The notes beneath the pieces were generated by a model. That model saw nothing but the letters and a program-made list of their open reading frames with translations, did no database searches and had not been told where the DNA came from. The translations under genes and the position numbers were made by a program. DNA of 44,119 bases from Acidimicrobiia bacterium (lineage in GTDB: Bacteria; Actinomycetota; Acidimicrobiia; Acidimicrobiales; AC-14), in NCBI GenBank assembly GCA_023265025.1, contig JAHFUP010000037.1:1-44119 (forward strand), read 5' to 3'. Of this stretch, positions 30,426 to 39,332 are shown piece after piece. Each line of letters begins with the position of its first letter. The first letter of the stretch is position 1.

Positions 30426-31784
30426 GTGATCCGTCTTCACGACACTGGATTGGGCCGGCTGGCCGACGTCGAGCCCCGCGACGCCGGGAAGGTCTCCATG
30501 TACGTGTGCGGGCCGACGGTCTACGGGCTGCCCCACATCGGCCACGGGCGGATGGCCCTGGTGTGGGACGTGGTCCGCCGGTATTTCGAATGGACCGGTC
30601 TCGACGTGCGGTTCGTCTCGAACATCACCGACATCGACGACAAGATCATCGCCCGGGCCAACGAGGAGGGCCGGTCGTCGACCGACGTGGCCGTCCAGTA
30701 CGAGGCGGCCTGGTACGACGCCGTGGACGCGCTCGGCGTGAAGCGCCCGACGGTCGACCCCCACGCCACCGCCTACGTGGAGCAGATGATCTCCCTCATC
30801 GCCGGCCTGGTCGCCGCCGGCAAGGCGTATCCGACCTCCGACGGCGTGTACCTCTCCGTCGACACGGTGCCGGGCTACGGCCTGCTGGCCCGCCAGTCGC
30901 TCGACAGCCTGCGCGCAGGTGCCCGGGTCGACGTCGTCGAGGAGAAGCGGTCGCCGCTCGACTTCGCCCTCTGGAAGAACGCCAAGCCGGGGGAGCCGAC
31001 GTGGGACGCGCCGTGGGGGGGTGGCCGTCCGGGCTGGCACACCGAGTGCGTGGTGATGTCCCTCGACCTGCTGGGCGAGGGCTTCGACCTCCATGGCGGT
31101 GGCATCGACCTGGCCTTTCCCCACCACGAGAACGAGCGGGCCCAGGCCGTCGCCGCCGGCCGCGACTTCGCCCGCCGGTGGGCCCACAACGGCCATGTCC
31201 AGATGGGCGGCGAGAAGATGTCCAAGTCGCTCGGCAACATCACGAACCTGACTGACCTGCTCGAAATGGTCGATCCGCGGGCGTACCGGCTCGTCGTGCT
31301 CCAGTCCCACTACCGGGCGCCGGTGGAGGTGACCGGGACGACCCTCGACGCCGCCGGCCGGGCCCTGAGCGGGCTCGACGCCTTCGCCCGCCGGGTCGCC
31401 GACCTGCCCGACGCGCCGGCGGATCCTCAGGCGATCGCCCGCTTCCGCGCCGCCATGGACGACGACCTCGACACGCCCGGCGCGGTGGCCGAGATCTGGA
31501 GCCTCATGAAGGCGGCAAACACCGCTCTCGACGCCGGCGACGCCGCCGGCGCCGCCCCCCTGGCTGCCGCCGTCCGGGAGCTGGCCGGCGCCGTCGGCCT
31601 TGTGTCGGCCGTCGCGGGAGACGACATCCCGGCCGATGTGGCCGCGCTGGTGACCGCCCGCGACGAAGCCCGGGGCAGCCGCGATTTCGCCGGCGCCGAC
31701 GCCCTTCGGGACCGCCTCGTCGGCCTCGGTTGGGCGGTCGAGGACACCGCTCAGGGGACCCGAGTACATCGCAAAGACACCTAG
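30426..31784 (+). CDS. cysS: Cysteinyl-tRNA synthetase (or MshC-like paralogue)
   Basis: A 452-residue protein from GTG 30426. The HIGH motif is at 37-40 (PHIGHGR) and KMSKS at 264-268 ([10 protein letters not shown]). Cys28 ([10 protein letters not shown]), the Cys in WHTECVVMS and the His/Glu in [10 protein letters not shown] are the zinc-site residues that select cysteine. The C-terminal helical domain ([19 protein letters not shown]...LGWAVEDT) is the normal CysRS end, favouring CysRS over mycothiol ligase MshC, which lacks it. Length agrees with CysRS. Confidence 0.93.
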   Translation: MIRLHDTGLGRLADVEPRDAGKVSMYVCGPTVYGLPHIGHGRMALVWDVVRRYFEWTGLDVRFVSNITDIDDKIIARANEEGRSSTDVAVQYEAAWYDAVDALGVKRPTVDPHATAYVEQMISLIAGLVAAGKAYPTSDGVYLSVDTVPGYGLLARQSLDSLRAGARVDVVEEKRSPLDFALWKNAKPGEPTWDAPWGGGRPGWHTECVVMSLDLLGEGFDLHGGGIDLAFPHHENERAQAVAAGRDFARRWAHNGHVQMGGEKMSKSLGNITNLTDLLEMVDPRAYRLVVLQSHYRAPVEVTGTTLDAAGRALSGLDAFARRVADLPDAPADPQAIARFRAAMDDDLDTPGAVAEIWSLMKAANTALDAGDAAGAAPLAAAVRELAGAVGLVSAVAGDDIPADVAALVTARDEARGSRDFAGADALRDRLVGLGWAVEDTAQGTRVHRKDT

Positions 31785-31903
31785 AGACATTGCGGTTGCC
31801 GACTGGTAGTTTCCCGCGCGGGGAATTCGCTTTTGCACGGCATCACCGCACGGTTGGGCAGTCCCCGGGGTGTGAGTCCAACGCGAGAAGGGGGATCGCC
31901 GCC

Positions 31904-32107
31904 GTGGCGACCGGAACCGTCAAGTGGTTTAACGCTGACAAGGGGTACGGGTTTATCCAGCAGGAGGACGGGGGAGACGTCTTCGTTCACTTCAGTGCCA
32001 TCCAGAAGCCGGGGTACCGCAGCCTTGAGGAGGGCGAGCCCGTCGAGTTCGATGTCCAGACCGGCCCGAAGGGGCTGCAGGCCGCGAACGTCCGGCCCAA
32101 GGAGTAG
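31904..32107 (+). CDS. cspA: Cold-shock domain protein
   Basis: A 67-residue protein from GTG 31904, with gagaaggggg about ten bases upstream. It is a complete cold-shock domain: [16 protein letters not shown] (RNP1), DVFVHFSAI (RNP2) and [17 protein letters not shown]. These proteins bind single-stranded RNA and DNA and prevent secondary structure. The 119-base leader from the end of cysS may hold thermosensitive structure, as in other csp genes, but I see no clear element. Confidence 0.95.
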   Translation: MATGTVKWFNADKGYGFIQQEDGGDVFVHFSAIQKPGYRSLEEGEPVEFDVQTGPKGLQAANVRPKE

Positions 32108-32135
32108 CTGCCGGCGCAGCTTGACGGTGTGATCG

Positions 32136-32152
32136 GGGCCCTTCGGGGGCCG
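32136..32152 (+). terminator. Short GC hairpin after the cold-shock gene
   Basis: ggccc and gggcc around ttcgg form a 5-bp stem just after the csp stop, in a G-rich stretch without a U-tract. It is a weak candidate terminator. The rest of 32108-32273 shows nothing I can identify. Confidence 0.3.
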
Positions 32153-32273
32153 GGTGGGGGAGAGACGGATGGCGACGACGGGCGTGGCGCTCGCCTTGGC
32201 GCGCCCGCCTGGCGGTGGCGTCGCCCGGCGCTGCGGTGGCGATCGGTACGCTGTCGCCGGTGGATGAGCGGCC

Positions 32274-34628
32274 ATGAGTTCACCCGTGGATGAGGCCGGC
32301 GCGGCAACGCCCCGGCCGCCTGCGGCCATGGCGGGTGTCGACCGCCTGGATGCACTCGAGCACCAAGTCCGCCAGCTGACGAGCCGGCTGGCCAGCTGGG
32401 TCGAGTCCCAACTGGTCCAAGCGCTGGACGACCGCCACGACGACATGAAGGCGCTCCGGTCGGAGCTGCAGGCCGTCGTCAACGAAGAGCTGGACGGCTT
32501 CCGCGCCGAGTCGGCGTCGGTCGTGGCGGTCGCGACCCAGCGGCTCGAGGTCGCCCAGAAGCAGCTCGGCGAGCGCCTCGACGAGGTGGCGGCGCGCGCC
32601 GCCAACGCCGCCGCCCGTGCCGTGGCCGGCATCGGCGAATCGGGAACCGACGCCGAGCGGATCGAGGTCCTGGAGGAGTACGTCGGCCAGCGCATGTCGG
32701 TCGTCGGCGACCAGCTGCACGCCGAGCTCGACGCGGTCCGCGCCGATGTGGAGCGCCTGTCGGACGGGCCGGCGGGCGGCGAGGCCCTGGAGCTCCGGCT
32801 TCGGGCCGCCATGAGCCGGCTGAGCGAGTCCGTCGAGGCCCGGCTGGCGGCGATCGACGTGGGCCCGCGGGCGGAGCTCGACGCCCTACGCGCCGAGGTG
32901 CGGGGGGTGGCGGAGGAGGGCCACGCGCGCGTCGAGGGATTCGAGCAGCGGGTCAAGGCGGCGATGGTGCGCCTAACCGAGTCGGTCGAGGCCAGGCTGG
33001 CCGAGACGCTTGGTGCCAGGGATCCCGCGGTCGAGGCGGTGCGGGCCGAGCTTGCCGGTCGACTCGACGCCGTCGGCCGCGAGGCCGACCAGGCCGCCCA
33101 GGTCGTCAGCGCCCTGCAGCTCTCGGTGGCGGACGCGGCCGAGCGCACCGCGGCGCTCGACCGGCGGGTGCAGGCGGCGGTGGGCCGGCTCGGCGACTCC
33201 TTCGAGGCCCGCCTGGCGGACGTGGCGACGTCACGGGGCGGCGAGCTGCTCACCCTGCGGGCGGAGTGGACGGCGGCCGGCGTCGCCCTGGGCGAGCGGA
33301 TGGACCAGCTCGCGCTCGAGACCGGCGCGGTGGCCGGCGACGTCGCTGCCCTCCGCGCCGCAGCCGACGCGTCCGGCGCTCGCATCGACGAGCTCGAGCA
33401 GCGGGTCAAGGCCGCGGTCGGTCGCCTCGCCGAGTCGGTCGAGGGCCAGCTCGGCGAACTGGCCCGTGCCCAGGCGGCAGAGCTGGAGACCACCGGGGCG
33501 GGACTGCGTACCACGCTGGCCACCCAGGCCGCCGAGCTGCGGGCGGAGCTCGACACCGCGACCGCGGCCATGCGCTCCCGGTTCGGGCAGGTGCACGAGC
33601 GCCTCGACACCGTCGAGCGCCAGCACCGGGAAGCGGGCGAACGGGCCACCGAGCTGGTCGAGGCGCGGCTGGCCGAGGTCGTCGAGCGCCGGCGCTCCGA
33701 GTTCGACGATCTGAAGCGGGAGCTGGACGGCTCGGTGGCCGCTCAGCTCCAGCAGGGGCGGACCGAGATCGGCTCCGCCGTCGCCGACGCCCACCGGCGC
33801 TTCGTCGTGTCGGTCGACCGGCTCGAGGAGCGGATGAACGAGGTGGCGGAGCAGTCGGCCGCGGCGTGGGCGGCGGTGGCCGGCCTGGAGGTCGTCCAGG
33901 AGACGGTGGCGTCGGACGGTCGACGCATCGAGGCCCTGGAGACGCATACCCGGCGCACCGACGCCCGCCTCGGCGAGCTGGTCGACGCCAAGCTCGCCGA
34001 ACTCGCCGTCGTCCAGCGCGCCGATCTCGACGGGCTCCGCGCCGAGACGCGGATCGCGCTGGACGCCCACCTCGCCACCACGCGGGAGGAGGTCACCCTG
34101 GCCGTCGGCCGGGCCGGCCGCGACCTCGACGCCGGCGCCGTCGAACTCGACGCGTTGGCGGCGTCGCTGGCCGGCGGGATGCGCGAGGCCGAGGGGCGCC
34201 TGGTCGAGAAGGTCGAGGCCAAGCTGGCCGAGGTGGAGGTGGTCGCCGCCCGGGCCGGCGAGGCCGGCGCCGCCGTCGCCGCGTTGGGCCGGTCGGTGAC
34301 CAAGGCCCAGGACCAGACGCAGCGGAAGCTGGCCGGCATCGGCGAACAGGTCGACGCGCTCACGAAGGCGGCCTCGACCGAGGGCGGCATCCTGGCTCCC
34401 CTGCGCAGCGACGTCCGCCACCTCCAGGCCCAGGTCGACGCGCTGGAAGAGCTGGTGGCCGAGCTCCGGCCCCGCCGGAAGGCGGCGGCCAAGAAGGCTG
34501 CCGTCGCCAAGAAGGCCGTGCCGGCGGCGCCGCCGAAGAAGGCCGTCCCGGCCAAGAAGGCGCCGGCAGCCAAGAAGGCGCCGGCCAAGAAGGCTGCGCC
34601 GGCCGCCCGCCGGCCCCGCGCTCAGTAG
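32274..34628 (+). CDS. Long coiled-coil protein with histone H1-like Lys/Ala tail
   Basis: A 784-residue protein from ATG 32274. It is almost entirely heptad-type helix rich in Ala, Leu, Glu and Arg. A recurring motif of the form LEQRVKAA(V/M)GRLxESVEARLAE appears at least four times (about residues 175-400), with degenerate copies later. The last ~55 residues are KKAxxAKKA-type repeats ending in RRPRAQ, like the DNA-binding tails of actinobacterial HupB or histone H1. No signal or membrane segment is seen, so it is probably a cytoplasmic filament or scaffold that contacts the nucleoid (inference). The 3' end overlaps the convergent dehydrogenase gene by seven bases. Confidence 0.75.
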   Translation: MSSPVDEAGAATPRPPAAMAGVDRLDALEHQVRQLTSRLASWVESQLVQALDDRHDDMKALRSELQAVVNEELDGFRAESASVVAVATQRLEVAQKQLGERLDEVAARAANAAARAVAGIGESGTDAERIEVLEEYVGQRMSVVGDQLHAELDAVRADVERLSDGPAGGEALELRLRAAMSRLSESVEARLAAIDVGPRAELDALRAEVRGVAEEGHARVEGFEQRVKAAMVRLTESVEARLAETLGARDPAVEAVRAELAGRLDAVGREADQAAQVVSALQLSVADAAERTAALDRRVQAAVGRLGDSFEARLADVATSRGGELLTLRAEWTAAGVALGERMDQLALETGAVAGDVAALRAAADASGARIDELEQRVKAAVGRLAESVEGQLGELARAQAAELETTGAGLRTTLATQAAELRAELDTATAAMRSRFGQVHERLDTVERQHREAGERATELVEARLAEVVERRRSEFDDLKRELDGSVAAQLQQGRTEIGSAVADAHRRFVVSVDRLEERMNEVAEQSAAAWAAVAGLEVVQETVASDGRRIEALETHTRRTDARLGELVDAKLAELAVVQRADLDGLRAETRIALDAHLATTREEVTLAVGRAGRDLDAGAVELDALAASLAGGMREAEGRLVEKVEAKLAEVEVVAARAGEAGAAVAALGRSVTKAQDQTQRKLAGIGEQVDALTKAASTEGGILAPLRSDVRHLQAQVDALEELVAELRPRRKAAAKKAAVAKKAVPAAPPKKAVPAKKAPAAKKAPAKKAAPAARRPRAQ

Positions 34629-35731
34629 ACGATGACCGAGCGGGACCCGTCGCCCGCCTTCATCGCCTCGAGGGCCAGGTTGACGTCCGCAAGGTCGATC
34701 CGCCGGGACACCAGCTCGTCGAGGAGGAGCCGGCCCTCCCGGTAGAGCTCCACCAGCCGGGGCACGTCACGACGGATGTCGGACGACCCGTACCAGCACC
34801 CCATCACCGTCCGGTCCTGCAGGACGAGCCCGAGCATGGCCGGCAGCGTGACCATGACGTCGAGGCGCGGGATGCCGACGAGCACCGCCTGCCCGCCCCG
34901 GCGGGTCATGTCGATGGCCTGGGCGATCGTGGCGCCCTGGCCGAGGGCTTCGAAGGCCACGTCGGCCCCCCGCTGGCCGGTCAGGTCGCGCACTGCGTTG
35001 GCCGGGTCGCCGGCCGTGGCGTCGACGGTGTGGGTGGCGCCGAAGGCCTCGGCCACCGCCAGCTTCCTGGGGTGCACGTCGACGGCCACGATGACCTCGG
35101 CGCCGGCGATACGGGCGCCCTGGACGATGTTGAGGCCGACGCCGCCGCAGCCGATGACGGCGACGGTGTCCCCCGGACGGATGGTCGCCGTGTTCAGCGC
35201 GGCGCCGACGCCGGTGAGCACCGCGCAACCCAGGAGGGCGGCCACGTCGAGCGGCAGATCGCGCGGCACCTTCACCGCCGACGTGGCCGGGATCACCGTC
35301 TCTTCGGCGAACGTGCCGGCGCCGCACATCTGGAACAGGGGGGCGCCGTCGAGTCTGAGCCGGGGCGAGCCGTCAAGCAGCCCGCCGGCGAGGAGCACGG
35401 CGTCGGCGGTCTGGCACAGGTGGGGCTGGCCCCGCCGGCAGAAGAAGCACTCGCCGCACTGCGGCACCCACGACACCACGACGTGGTCGCCCGGCGCCAG
35501 CTCGGTGACCCCTTCGCCGACCTCGTCGACGACGGCCGACGCCTCGTGGCCGAGCACCACGGGCATGGGGACGGGAAGCGTGCCGTCCTGCATCGACAGG
35601 TCGGAGCGGCACACGCCACACGCCGCCACCCGGATGCGGATCTCGCCGGCGTGAGGCGCGTCGACCACCACGTCGTCCCGGATGACCAGCGGTTGGTCGA
35701 GCCCGGTCAGCACCGCGGCCCTAGTGGCCAT
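34622..35731 (-). CDS. Zinc-dependent alcohol dehydrogenase
   Basis: A 369-residue medium-chain dehydrogenase. The catalytic zinc ligands are in AACGVCRSDL and GHEASAVVDEVG. The structural zinc loop is CGECFFCRRGQPHLC with its Cys set, and VAVIGCGGVGLNIVQGA is the NAD-binding Rossmann motif. The overall pattern, including ALLGCAVLTGVGAALNTA, is that of class III/benzyl-alcohol or mycothiol-dependent dehydrogenases. Its ATG overlaps the end of the small membrane protein gene by 11 bases, suggesting one operon. Confidence 0.92.
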   Translation of the reverse strand: MATRAAVLTGLDQPLVIRDDVVVDAPHAGEIRIRVAACGVCRSDLSMQDGTLPVPMPVVLGHEASAVVDEVGEGVTELAPGDHVVVSWVPQCGECFFCRRGQPHLCQTADAVLLAGGLLDGSPRLRLDGAPLFQMCGAGTFAEETVIPATSAVKVPRDLPLDVAALLGCAVLTGVGAALNTATIRPGDTVAVIGCGGVGLNIVQGARIAGAEVIVAVDVHPRKLAVAEAFGATHTVDATAGDPANAVRDLTGQRGADVAFEALGQGATIAQAIDMTRRGGQAVLVGIPRLDVMVTLPAMLGLVLQDRTVMGCWYGSSDIRRDVPRLVELYREGRLLLDELVSRRIDLADVNLALEAMKAGDGSRSVIVY

Positions 35732-36029
35732 CGCTCTCCCCCCGGTCGGCCCGGTCGGCGGCCTTCACGCCGTACCCGATCACGATCGACGGCGCCAGCA
35801 GGGCCGAGCCGGCGGCCAGGCAACCGATCACGACGGTCACCATCGCCGGCCGAAAACTGGTGACCGCGCCGGCGACGAACACCACGATGGCGACGAGCCA
35901 CAGGCCGTAGCCCACCCGCTGACCGAGGTCGACGAGCCGGCTGATCCTCGCCCGCCGGGCCAGCACCGGGTCGTCCGTCGGCTCCGGGCGCTCAGGCACG
36001 CTGCATGCTCGCACGGCCTCGAACCCCAT
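35721..36029 (-). CDS. Small membrane protein with two transmembrane helices
   Basis: About 102 residues from ATG 36029; GTG 35999 would give 92 residues. I exclude the frame further upstream because it runs through a 24-bp hairpin. A charged N-terminal part (PEPTDDPVLARRARISRLVDL) precedes two helices (YGLWLVAIVVFVAGAVTSF and MVTVVIGCLAAGSALLAPSIVIGYG) and a short charged tail. I do not recognise a family. It overlaps the dehydrogenase start and is probably co-transcribed with it. Confidence 0.65.
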   Translation of the reverse strand: MGFEAVRACSVPERPEPTDDPVLARRARISRLVDLGQRVGYGLWLVAIVVFVAGAVTSFRPAMVTVVIGCLAAGSALLAPSIVIGYGVKAADRADRGESDGH

Positions 36030-36036
36030 GCGATGA

Positions 36037-36087
36037 CGAAGTGGGCACATTTTCCCAGTCCAGGACTGGAAAAGTGTGCCCACTTCG
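36037..36087. terminator. 24-bp near-perfect hairpin downstream of the sortase gene
   Basis: Bases 36037-36060 and 36064-36087 pair over 24 positions, with one mismatch and one G-U pair. The loop is cag. It lies just past the sortase stop (36138, minus strand) and before the small membrane protein gene. It is a likely terminator of the sortase transcript, and the arms contain a T4/A4 block. Confidence 0.7.
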
Positions 36088-36137
36088 CCGGTCGCGGGCG
36101 TCTGTACGTGCGCTACGTCCCTTCTCACTGCGTCGGG

Positions 36138-37112
36138 TTAGACGTTGGCGGGGAGGAGGCGGGCGACGTTTTCGAAGAAGAGGAACAGGGCGACGAAGAA
36201 GAACGGGGCGCCCAGGAAGTAGGACGTCCAGCGCCGGCCCGACCACCGCCCGATGGCCCAGGCGCCCAGCCAGATGCTGGAGGCGAGGATGGCCCACGCG
36301 ATCGCCGGGCGGTTGGCCGCCCCGGCACCGGAAAGACCCGGGCGGTCGAGGCCGGCGGCGAGCTCGCTCGACCGGGGGGGCGGCGCGGTGGTCGGCGTCG
36401 TGCCGGCGGGCATCACGGGGACGTTGATAGGCGGGCCCGTGAGTTGGGCGACCACGATGAGGCGCTGCTCGGCGCTGTACTTGGGGTGGCAGGTGGTGAG
36501 CGTCAGGCGGTTGTCGGGCGTGTCGTCGAGCACTTCGATGCTCTCGGGCGTGACGACCTTCTTCTCCATGACCACGTAGCGGAACGTTCCCGCCCGCGTG
36601 GTGATCGAGATCTCGTCGCCATTGGTCAGCTCGTCGAGCTTGTTGAAGGGGTGGCCGTACGTTGTTCGGTGCCCGGCCAGGGCGGCATTCCCCTTCTCGC
36701 CGGGCATCTTGGTGTCGGGGTAATGGCCGACGCCCTTCTTCAGCTCCTCGACGCCCACGCCCTCGACGACCACCTCGTCGAGGCCGATCTTGGGGATGTC
36801 GATGACGGCGGCGGCGTCGCCCTCCACCAGGGGCGGAGGCAGCGTGGACGTGGAGGAGGTCGTCGGCGCGTTGGGGGTGGTGGCGACGGTGGTGACGGGG
36901 TCGGCGGCCGCCGGGCCGGCCAGCTGGCGGGCGAAGTCGGCGCGCAGGTTCTTCTGCTCGCGGTCGTGCGTGAGCCCGGTGCCCCAAAGCTGGTACACGA
37001 CGAAGAGGAGGATGAGCACGCCGACAGAGATGAGCGACTTGCCGATTCCCCGGACGATGCGCCGGATCACAGCGGCCGAGGCTACCGTCTGCCTGCTTGG
37101 ACCGAGGTTCAT
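36138..37112 (-). CDS. Class E-type sortase
   Basis: A 324-residue protein from ATG 37112. An N-terminal membrane helix (SLISVGVLILLFVVYQLWG) precedes a Thr/Ser/Pro linker and a sortase barrel. The catalytic residues are His148 (LAGHRTTYG), Cys208 (TLTTCHPKYS) and Arg217 (EQRLIV). The C-terminal Pro-rich stretch and two further helices (IAWAILASSIWLGAWAIG and FFFVALFLFFENVA) are additional. Sortases attach secreted proteins to the cell wall or link pilins. No substrate with a clear sorting signal was noticed in the window. Confidence 0.9.
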   Translation of the reverse strand: MNLGPSRQTVASAAVIRRIVRGIGKSLISVGVLILLFVVYQLWGTGLTHDREQKNLRADFARQLAGPAAADPVTTVATTPNAPTTSSTSTLPPPLVEGDAAAVIDIPKIGLDEVVVEGVGVEELKKGVGHYPDTKMPGEKGNAALAGHRTTYGHPFNKLDELTNGDEISITTRAGTFRYVVMEKKVVTPESIEVLDDTPDNRLTLTTCHPKYSAEQRLIVVAQLTGPPINVPVMPAGTTPTTAPPPRSSELAAGLDRPGLSGAGAANRPAIAWAILASSIWLGAWAIGRWSGRRWTSYFLGAPFFFVALFLFFENVARLLPANV

Positions 37113-37140
37113 CCCCACCGGTAGTTTGGTGGGGGTCTCC

Positions 37141-37815
37141 ATGCCGCTTGCCGTCCGCCTTCGATCCGCAGTGTCGCTGCTCGGCCGGTTCCCGGCCCTG
37201 GCGGGAGTCGACCTCGACGTGGCCGCCGGCGAGGTCGTGCTGGTGCAGGGGTCCAACGGGGCGGGGAAGACCACGCTGCTGCGGGCCTGCGCCGGCCTCG
37301 CGGCCTTCGGGTCCGGTGAGGCCGAGGTCCTCGGCCATGACCTGCGCAAGGACCGCAGGGCCGTGCGCCGGTGCATCGGCCTGCTGGGCCACGCCACCTT
37401 CCTCTACGACGACCTCACGGTCGCTGACAACCTGACGTTCGCGGCCCGCTCGGCCGGCGTCGACCGGTCGGCGGCGGCCGAGGCCATGGCCCGGCTCGGC
37501 CTCGACGGTCGCCTGCGCGACGTGCCCGCCGGCAAGCTGTCCGCCGGCCAGCGCCGGCGGGTCGCCCTCGCCGCCGTCGTCTCCCGTCGCCCCGACCTGT
37601 GGCTGCTCGACGAGCCCCACGCCGGCCTCGACGCCGCCGGCCGCAACGTCCTCGACGAGATCGTGCTCGACGCGGCCCGTGCCGGCGCCACCGTCTTGCT
37701 GGCGTCACACGAGCTCGACCGCGCCGCCGCTCTCGCCACCCGTACTGTCACCATGGCCGGCGGCCAGGTCACCGGCGGCCTGCTTGTCCCTCGGGAGCCC
37801 ATTCATGTGGCGTGA
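37141..37815 (+). CDS. ccmA: CcmA, heme exporter ATPase of cytochrome c maturation System I
   Basis: A 224-residue ATPase from ATG 37141. Walker A is GSNGAGKTTLLR, the signature KLSAGQRRRVALA (the SAGQ form typical of CcmA), Walker B WLLDEPHAGLD and the H-loop LASHEL. It energises release of holo-CcmE from CcmBC. It is first in the ccm cluster and divergent from the sortase. The 28-base gap holds a ccccacc/ggtgggg inverted repeat, and tagttt (37122-37127) could be a -10 box. Confidence 0.9.
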   Translation: MPLAVRLRSAVSLLGRFPALAGVDLDVAAGEVVLVQGSNGAGKTTLLRACAGLAAFGSGEAEVLGHDLRKDRRAVRRCIGLLGHATFLYDDLTVADNLTFAARSAGVDRSAAAEAMARLGLDGRLRDVPAGKLSAGQRRRVALAAVVSRRPDLWLLDEPHAGLDAAGRNVLDEIVLDAARAGATVLLASHELDRAAALATRTVTMAGGQVTGGLLVPREPIHVA

Positions 37816-38473
37816 CGCCGCCCTCGTCGCCGGCAAGGATCTCCGGGTCGAGGCCCGCTCCCGGGTGGGCGTGAACCAGGTCGTCCCGTTCGCGCTGCTC
37901 GTCCTCGTGGTGTTCGCCTTCGCCCTCGATTCCGACCGCGACACCCTGAGCGCCGTGGGCCCCGGGCTGTTCTGGGTCACCGTCATGTTCTCCGGGTTGC
38001 TGGCCATCCAGCGCTCGTTCGTCATCGAGTCCGACGACGACGCCCGTGACGCCCTGCGCCTCTCCGGGCTCGACGGCGCCGGCATCTTCCTGGGCAAGGC
38101 CGGGGCGGTGGCGGCCCAGTTGGCCGTCCTCGAAGTCGTGCTCGCCCTCGGCGTGGTCGTGCTCTACGACGTCCACCTGCACGGCCCCGTCATGCTCCTG
38201 CTGACCTGCCTGGCGGCCACCGTCGGCGTCGCCGCGGCGGGCACGGTCTACGGGATCATCGCCGCCGGCCTGCGCGTCCGGGACACGCTCCTGCCCCTGC
38301 TGGTCCTACCGGTGCTCGCCCCCGTACTCTTGGCCGCGGCCCGGGCGTGCGAAGCAGCCCTCGCCGGCACCCCGGCCGACGGCTGGCCGTGGGTGCGGCT
38401 CCTGTTCGTCTTCGCCACCATCTACGTCACGTTCGGGGTCGTCGCCTTCGGCCCGCTTCTGGAGGAAGCTTGA
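37805..38473 (+). CDS. ccmB: CcmB, heme exporter permease
   Basis: A 222-residue membrane protein from ATG 37805, overlapping the end of ccmA by 11 bases. It starts MWRDAALVAGKDLRVEARSR and includes the VVPFALLVLVVFAFAL and GLFWVTVMFSGLLAIQRSF helices typical of CcmB. About six membrane segments are present. With CcmA and CcmC it forms the complex that loads heme onto CcmE. Confidence 0.9.
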   Translation: MWRDAALVAGKDLRVEARSRVGVNQVVPFALLVLVVFAFALDSDRDTLSAVGPGLFWVTVMFSGLLAIQRSFVIESDDDARDALRLSGLDGAGIFLGKAGAVAAQLAVLEVVLALGVVVLYDVHLHGPVMLLLTCLAATVGVAAAGTVYGIIAAGLRVRDTLLPLLVLPVLAPVLLAAARACEAALAGTPADGWPWVRLLFVFATIYVTFGVVAFGPLLEEA

Positions 38474-39207
38474 CCACGAAAAGCTCGCCCGCCGTCCGAG
38501 TGCTCGGCTGGCTTTCCGCGGTTACCCTGGCCCTGACCGCGGTCATGGCCCTGGTCGTCACCCCGGGCGACGTCAACATGGGCGACTCCGTCCGCCTTCT
38601 CTACCTTCACGTGCCGACCGCCTGGCTGGCGATGTACGTGTCGTTCGGCGTGACCACGCTCGCCAGCGTGCTCTATCTCTGGAAGCGGACCCGATCCCGG
38701 TTCTGGGACCTCACCGCCGGCGCCTCAGCCGAGATCGGCGTGCTGTTCCTCGGCCTCACCCTGCTGATCGGCTCCATCTGGGGCCGGATCACCTGGGGCG
38801 TGTGGTGGACCTGGGACGCCCGCCTCACCACCACCGCCGTGCTGTTCGTCCTCTACCTCGGCTACCTGGCGGTTCGGAAGGTGCCGGCGTCGCCCGAGGT
38901 GCAGTCCCGCCGGGCCGCCATCGTGGCCATCGCCGCCTTCCTCGACGTGCCGATCGTCCACCAGTCGGTCGAGTGGTGGCGGACGCTGCACCAGGACGCC
39001 ACCTTCCTCGACGACCGCCGGCTGCTCGACCCGCAGATCCACGGGTCCATGGCCTGGACGCTGTTCCTCGGCGTGATCGCCTTCACCCTGCTCTACTGCT
39101 GGCTCTTGGCCCACCGGTTCCGGCTGGCGTGGCTGGAGGACCGCCTCGCCGACCGGGCCATGCAGGTCGCCATCGACGAGCGGCGGGCCGAGGCCGGGAT
39201 CTCATGA
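38470..39207 (+). CDS. ccmC: CcmC, heme-handling membrane protein
   Basis: A 245-residue protein from TTG 38470, chosen because GGAGGAAGC lies directly upstream and the codon overlaps the ccmB stop. The tryptophan-rich WWD motif is in WGRITWGVWWTWDARLTT. His in YLHVPTAW and in VHQSVEWWRTLHQ are the expected heme ligands. Six membrane helices fit CcmC, which attaches heme to CcmE outside the membrane. Confidence 0.92.
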   Translation: MTTKSSPAVRVLGWLSAVTLALTAVMALVVTPGDVNMGDSVRLLYLHVPTAWLAMYVSFGVTTLASVLYLWKRTRSRFWDLTAGASAEIGVLFLGLTLLIGSIWGRITWGVWWTWDARLTTTAVLFVLYLGYLAVRKVPASPEVQSRRAAIVAIAAFLDVPIVHQSVEWWRTLHQDATFLDDRRLLDPQIHGSMAWTLFLGVIAFTLLYCWLLAHRFRLAWLEDRLADRAMQVAIDERRAEAGIS

Positions 39208-39332
39208 ACGACGCGGGCTACATCTTCGCCGGCTACTTCTCCACCTTCGCCATCCTGGCTGGCTACGCCGGCTGGGTCATCCGGCGCAAGCGCACGCTGA
39301 GTCGCCTGCTACGGCCCGAAGACATCACATGA
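39204..39332 (+). CDS. ccmD: CcmD-like small membrane protein
   Basis: A 42-residue protein from ATG 39204, overlapping ccmC (ATGA) and ccmE (ATGA). A single membrane helix (YIFAGYFSTFAILAGYAGWVI) is followed by RRKRTLSRLL. Size, topology and position between ccmC and ccmE identify it as CcmD, which helps release holo-CcmE. Sequence identity in this family is low. Confidence 0.8.
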   Translation: MNDAGYIFAGYFSTFAILAGYAGWVIRRKRTLSRLLRPEDIT

